A stretch of 17,976 nt of DNA from Atopobium sp. Its GTDB lineage: Bacteria; Actinomycetota; Coriobacteriia; Coriobacteriales; Atopobiaceae. Location: positions 1 through 17,976 of the forward strand of contig JABZGZ010000022.1 of the NCBI GenBank assembly GCA_015259105.1, in the 5' to 3' direction. The translations under genes and the position numbers were made by a program. Shown piece after piece: positions 14,118 through 17,976 of this stretch; the stretch's first letter is position 1; every line of letters begins with the position of its first letter. The notes below the pieces were generated by a model. That model ran no database searches and was not told where the DNA came from. It saw nothing but the letters and a program-made list of their open reading frames with translations.

Positions 14118-15623
14118 CTACAACAACGTTTCTGTAACAGAGATATTATTTTGGGTGAGCACCGGAAGATGCAGCGAGAAGGTAGTGCCTTTTCCAAGCT
14201 CGGATTCTACCGAGATGGTACCGTTGTGACGGTCCATAATCTCTTTTGTGATTGCCAGGCCTACGCCAAGACCGCCTGATGCGCGCTCACGGCTTTCTTC
14301 TGCACGCCAGAATCGCGAGAAGGTCTGTGGAATATCCTCAGGAGCAATTCCCATTCCGTCATCAGATACGGAAATAACCGCGTCGGTATCGTCAATTGAA
14401 ACGGTTATGACAACATGGCCACCGTCATCAGTGTAGCGGATGGCGTTGCTCAGCAAATTAGTCAGGGCCTCTCGGATCAAGTCCGAGTCAATATCAACAA
14501 AACAGTTGCCCTCGGGCGTCATATCCACAAAGGTCAGCGTGCGATTATTCTCCTTGAAAAGCGTCTCCTGCACAGCAACAATACTTGCCACCATTGCCAC
14601 CACATTAACGCTTTCTGGGTTGAACTTTGTCTTGCCGTTCTCAAGCCTTGAAAGGTGGAGCATGGCATCTACCAGGCGAGAAAGACGTCTACTCTCAGAC
14701 ACAATGTTTTCCAGGCGCTCTTCATCTGCAGGCAAGATGCCATCTTGAATTGCTTCAACGGTAGCCATAATTGCCATGAGCGGAGTTCTGAGTTCGTGCG
14801 CAACATCGCTGGTCAGACGGCGTTCAAGCTTAATGTCTCTTTCGAGTGAAGACGCCATGTCATCAAAGGTTTCTCCCAGGCGTCCCAGTTCATTCTCGCC
14901 ACGGATACCTGAACGAGCAGCAAGATTGCCGCTTCTAATCTGAACAGCCGTCTCGGTAATGCGACGCATAGGCTTGGTAAGCGAGCGCGAAGCCAAAATG
15001 CCAATCAATCCAGACAGTGAGATTGCAATAGCTGCAGCAAGACTGATTGCCTGGTAGGAACCATTACGGAATGCAATGTCTCGCTGGGTTAAGAACGGCT
15101 CAGAACCAAACGTCCAGATTCTGATGCTGCCTACAGCTTCTCCTTGCAAGTTTTGAACAACTGCATACACCACAGCATCGCCTGTCTGAGGACCAGAGAG
15201 CGAACTGTTCACGCCAGGTCGACGTGCGTTTGGCGCCGAGTCGTCATACAGCACCACGCCAGAAACGTCTAAAACCTGGATGCCAATATCGGGATTAGAC
15301 GATGAGGCTTGGCGCGCAATAGAAAGTACGTCAGCGTTCCAGCCGTCTGCACGCGCGTATGCTTGAGACATATTAAGCGCAGTGTTATCAACGGTGTTCT
15401 GCAAGTTCTCCCTGGTATAAGCAGTAAAGCGACTCTCCCACACAATACCCAAGACAGAAATAAGCACCAAAACCGTCATGACCGCAGTCAGCGCAAAAAA
15501 CGCCGCCATGCGGGTAGTAAAGCTCTGAGTACCAACGGGATCAGGCTTAATAGTTTTGTAAGAACCCTCAGTTTCCGGAGGGTTCTTAAGAGAATTTGAA
15601 TGATGTTTCTTGAAGAGCGCCAA
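14118..15623 (-). CDS. Two-component sensor histidine kinase (HAMP, HisKA, HATPase)
   Basis: A 501-residue inner-membrane sensor and partner of the response regulator gene just upstream. An N-terminal cytoplasmic tail is followed by TM1 (about 38-61), an outer sensor domain of about 130 residues, TM2 (about 192-215), a HAMP linker (TKPMRRITETAVQIRSGNL), and a dimerisation helix with the phospho-acceptor H276 in AHELRTPL. The ATPase domain has the N box LTNLLSNAIRY, G1 box SDDGMGI, F box FSRFWR and G2 box GGLGVGLAI. The start is uncertain. The longest frame begins with TTG at 15623, 11 bp after the regulator stop, with only a weak TAGAG upstream. The next methionine is at residue 38, which would cut into TM1, so TTG is preferred. 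The signal is unknown; the outer domain is not one I can name. Confidence 0.93.
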   Translation of the reverse strand: MALFKKHHSNSLKNPPETEGSYKTIKPDPVGTQSFTTRMAAFFALTAVMTVLVLISVLGIVWESRFTAYTRENLQNTVDNTALNMSQAYARADGWNADVLSIARQASSSNPDIGIQVLDVSGVVLYDDSAPNARRPGVNSSLSGPQTGDAVVYAVVQNLQGEAVGSIRIWTFGSEPFLTQRDIAFRNGSYQAISLAAAIAISLSGLIGILASRSLTKPMRRITETAVQIRSGNLAARSGIRGENELGRLGETFDDMASSLERDIKLERRLTSDVAHELRTPLMAIMATVEAIQDGILPADEERLENIVSESRRLSRLVDAMLHLSRLENGKTKFNPESVNVVAMVASIVAVQETLFKENNRTLTFVDMTPEGNCFVDIDSDLIREALTNLLSNAIRYTDDGGHVVITVSIDDTDAVISVSDDGMGIAPEDIPQTFSRFWRAEESRERASGGLGVGLAITKEIMDRHNGTISVESELGKGTTFSLHLPVLTQNNISVTETLL

Positions 15624-15634
15624 AACTCTAGAGC

Positions 15635-16348
15635 TTAGGACTCGTGGCTAGCGTTGCCAGCCTCAAAGCGATAACCAACACCGTGAACAGTGAACAGCCA
15701 GCGAGGATTACGAGGATCGTCACCAAGCTTTGCACGCAAATTCTTGACGTGCGAATCAATAGTGCGCTCATAGCCCTCAAAGTCATAGCCCAGGACCTTC
15801 TCGACAAGCTCCATACGTGTGTACACGCGGCCAGGATAGCGAGCAAGGGTGGTGAGCAGCTTAAACTCTGATGCAGTAAGGTCAACTTCCTCGTTGTTAA
15901 TGAGAATCTTGTGACCAGAAATATCAATGGTAAGCGTACCGTAATCAAGCACATCAACAGCAGTCTCTGGCTCAGAATACGTGCGGCGGAACAGCGCGCG
16001 AACACGTGCCACCAGCTCACGAGGCGAGAAAGGCTTGACAAGGTAGTCATCAGCGCCAAGCTCAAGACCAATAATCCTGTCTTCTACCTCACCTTTTGCG
16101 GTAAGCATAATGATAGGCACATTGGAGGTATCTCTGATTGCACGGCAAACGCGCTCTCCAGAAAGCTTTGGAAGCATGAGGTCAAGGATAACCAGGTCGA
16201 ATGCATGTTTCTCAAACTCTTCAACTGCACTCTGACCGTCGCCAACACCCTTAACAACATAATTTTCGCGCTCAAGATATGCTGAGACGGCGTCACGGAT
16301 GACTTTCTCATCTTCGACAATCAGAATTTTCTTCTCGTCGGAAGCCAT
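15635..16348 (-). CDS. OmpR/PhoB-family response regulator
   Basis: A 237-residue DNA-binding regulator. I choose the ATG at 16348 because GGGGAG stands directly upstream; an ATG nine codons further out lacks such a site. The receiver domain (about 5-120) has the acid pair E12/D13, the phospho-acceptor D56 in VILDLMLP, the switch Thr in IIMLTAKG, and the Lys of YLVKPFSP. The C-terminal winged helix (about 140-230) shows LTASEFKLLTTLARYPGRVYTRMELVEKV and RTIDSHVKNLRAKLGDDPRNPRWLFTVHGVGYRF. It resembles MtrA/RegX3/PhoP-type regulators. It is transcribed just before its histidine kinase, probably from a promoter in the 100-bp gap to the lipoprotein gene, where AT-rich sequence is seen but no clear consensus boxes. 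Confidence 0.95.
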   Translation of the reverse strand: MASDEKKILIVEDEKVIRDAVSAYLERENYVVKGVGDGQSAVEEFEKHAFDLVILDLMLPKLSGERVCRAIRDTSNVPIIMLTAKGEVEDRIIGLELGADDYLVKPFSPRELVARVRALFRRTYSEPETAVDVLDYGTLTIDISGHKILINNEEVDLTASEFKLLTTLARYPGRVYTRMELVEKVLGYDFEGYERTIDSHVKNLRAKLGDDPRNPRWLFTVHGVGYRFEAGNASHES

Positions 16349-16448
16349 TGTCTCCCCTTTTCTTTTGCCCTGCATGTATGTGCTTATGGCACATTACGAT
16401 TATTCATTAATTATTTGTATTCATTCTATCGCTATGCCTACAAATAAT

Positions 16449-17660
16449 CTACAAAGAAAAAACACGAACTGTCACGGAAGCAGGATATCCGCTGGTAGGG
16501 TCTTTAACAGTGGAGTAGGTTACAAAAGAATCACAGTTACCTTCTCGGGCAGGGAATTCTCCGTAATCAACACTTCTATCCATTGAATAAAGCCAGTTTG
16601 CCGTTTGATTCTGTGTATCAACAAGCACGTAAGAAGCACGACTCTTAATAATATAAAGGCTTCCTTTACCTGCAGCTATTGCATAAGGCTCGCGTTCAAT
16701 GATGTAAGGATTTTCTCCTGAAGCAGGCAAGATATACGTTCCCATCTTGCCCAAAAGACCGCCCGAGTCATAACTTGCTTCAACAGACACAACAAACTTA
16801 TCGTCTACGCGACTCGCTACAAAAGGCTTAACAGACTGAGGCATAACAAGCTGGTCAACCTTAGTTTTGAGGTTATCGCCCAGTAGGTATGCCGTAACAC
16901 CATAGTAGGTGCCCTCAGAGGCACGAACTCGAGGAGTAAGGGTGACTACTCCCTTAGAGATAGATGGCGCAGTAGCAAATCTGCCTGGAGATTCAACGGC
17001 ATCCGTTCCTTCTGAATCACCTACTCGCCACACGTAGCAGTGAGAAGACTCACGGGTTTTCTCGCCCGAAGAAGAAGGCTGGACAAGCCAAACCACCTTA
17101 TCGTCTCCGCAGGCAAATGGTGCAGGATCCCAGTTTTTATCGGCCTTGTACAGTACCTTTGCGTCACCTGTGAGCTTGCCGTCAGAAAATGGTGCAGCGA
17201 GAAGTTCCCAATCAAAAGTTGTGGTATCCACCTCGACCCATGCGTACACAGAGTCAGAGCAGCGGACGTCGTAAATAACGGCGGTAGTATTGTTCATCTG
17301 AGCTGTAGGAACAACGTCAACTACCTGGCCAGACGTCAGCGAGAGAGCAGAGCCCTTTACCATAGGCGTAGCAGATGCGCCAGCCGTGGTGACGGGAATC
17401 CAATTTCCATCGGCTGGATGCAGCACGCTTCCCAGAGGGAGCGTCCAGGTCTGGCTTGGCTGAGCAGCATATTCCGTCGAGCTATAAGAGTCCAGCACAT
17501 TTGTGCCAGAAGACTCGTCAAGTACCAGCGGTTTTCCTGCATCTCCCGCGCCTTCTTGATGAGAGCAGCCAGCCGCGATGCTAATTGCACCTGCAACTAC
17601 GACACCAGCCGCTCCCGTCTTGAAGAAGTTGCGACGAGAAATGTTCCCAAATAAAGACAC
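16449..17660 (-). CDS. Tat-exported lipoprotein, possibly beta-propeller, unknown function
   Basis: A 403-residue protein. Residues 8-14 are SRRNFFK, a full twin-arginine motif. A hydrophobic stretch follows, then AAGC with Cys32 as the lipidation site, so it should be a folded lipoprotein on the outer face of the membrane. The mature part has recurring units with a Gly/Asp turn and alternating hydrophobic strands ending in YVWRV, VTAYLL, GTYILP and YVLVD. These look like blades of a beta-propeller, which is an impression rather than a domain match. The GTG start at 17660 lies three bases after the purB stop with no good ribosome binding site, suggesting coupled translation. The two-component genes follow 100 bp downstream. 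Position and export recall LpqB of the MtrAB-LpqB system, though LpqB lies after the kinase gene. Confidence 0.85.
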   Translation of the reverse strand: MSLFGNISRRNFFKTGAAGVVVAGAISIAAGCSHQEGAGDAGKPLVLDESSGTNVLDSYSSTEYAAQPSQTWTLPLGSVLHPADGNWIPVTTAGASATPMVKGSALSLTSGQVVDVVPTAQMNNTTAVIYDVRCSDSVYAWVEVDTTTFDWELLAAPFSDGKLTGDAKVLYKADKNWDPAPFACGDDKVVWLVQPSSSGEKTRESSHCYVWRVGDSEGTDAVESPGRFATAPSISKGVVTLTPRVRASEGTYYGVTAYLLGDNLKTKVDQLVMPQSVKPFVASRVDDKFVVSVEASYDSGGLLGKMGTYILPASGENPYIIEREPYAIAAGKGSLYIIKSRASYVLVDTQNQTANWLYSMDRSVDYGEFPAREGNCDSFVTYSTVKDPTSGYPASVTVRVFSL

Positions 17661-17663
17661 GAT

Positions 17664-17976
17664 TTAGTCCAATTCAAGATGCTCAAGACGGTCAAACAAA
17701 ACGTTTGAACGGGTAAGGAATGCGCGAGGATCAAAGATTTTCTCAAGCTCCTCATGGCTCAATGTGCAAGCAGGGTCTGCCTCAAGAAGCTCCTGATAGG
17801 ATGGTCCTTCCTTGCACTGCTGAATATCTGCCCAAACCTTCATAGCGTTAGACTGGACAATCTTGTATGCCGCTTCGCGAGTAATACCAGTGTTTACCAG
17901 GGCAAGAAGAACCTTTGACGAGAAGAGCATGCCGCGGGTCTTATTGAGGTTTGCCATCATCTGCTCTGGATACAGA
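17664..17976 (-). CDS. purB: Adenylosuccinate lyase, C-terminal part (runs off the right edge)
   Basis: The last 104 codons are visible, ending in HLELD and TAA at 17664. The segment LYPEQMMANLNKTRGMLFSSKVLLALVNTGITREAAYKIVQ (given here only as a position guide: start of the visible part) matches the C-terminal helical domain of PurB. Confidence 0.88.
   Translation of the reverse strand, partial: LYPEQMMANLNKTRGMLFSSKVLLALVNTGITREAAYKIVQSNAMKVWADIQQCKEGPSYQELLEADPACTLSHEELEKIFDPRAFLTRSNVLFDRLEHLELD

Overview
The window looks like a piece of a moderate-GC actinobacterial chromosome. The gene set (a fhaA-fhaB-PP2C-rodA-pbpA-pknB type cluster, tRNA genes with encoded CCA, PASTA kinase) resembles the origin-proximal cell-wall/division cluster of Actinobacteria. 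The base composition and codon use suggest the class Coriobacteriia (Atopobium/Lancefieldella/Olsenella-like) rather than high-GC Actinomycetia. This placement is inferred from memory of such genomes, not from a search.

Left part (1-2160): a truncated unknown gene on the minus strand sits behind a perfect 32-bp palindrome with a LexA-type core. Next come serS (minus) with its terminator, a divergent small membrane protein, a bidirectional terminator, and a tRNA-Leu(CAG) gene on the minus strand.

Central part (2292-11778, all plus strand): a signalling and cell-wall cluster. In order it holds a Ser/Thr kinase with a multi-spanning membrane tail, an FhaA-like protein (DUF3662 + FHA), an FhaB-like protein (membrane anchor + FHA), a PP2C phosphatase of PstP type, a single 954-residue protein joining a RodA/FtsW (SEDS) glycosyltransferase to a PbpA-like transpeptidase, and after a 100-bp gap PknB with four PASTA repeats. 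The first genes overlap or almost touch, so they are probably translated as one operon. The kinases and phosphatase would set phosphorylation of wall-synthesis and division proteins. The FHA proteins would read the phosphothreonines, and the SEDS-PBP fusion would be the synthetic output.

Gene-poor part (11779-12532): the strong pknB terminator, a 133-bp element bounded by perfect 25-bp inverted repeats, about 250 bp with local inverted repeats but no gene, then a tRNA-Arg(CCT) with a terminator and a recognisable promoter.

Right part (12533-17976, all minus strand): reading in the direction of transcription, purB (3' part only), a Tat-exported lipoprotein, an OmpR-type response regulator, its histidine kinase, purC, and a small two-TM membrane protein. 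The lipoprotein plus two-component pair recalls the actinobacterial MtrAB-LpqB arrangement, here between two purine-biosynthesis genes.

I see no CRISPR array, transposase, phage gene or recognisable defence system. The most unusual items are the SEDS-PBP fusion, the non-RD multi-TM kinase heading the cluster, the 32-bp SOS-like palindrome in front of an unknown gene, and the 133-bp inverted-repeat element.
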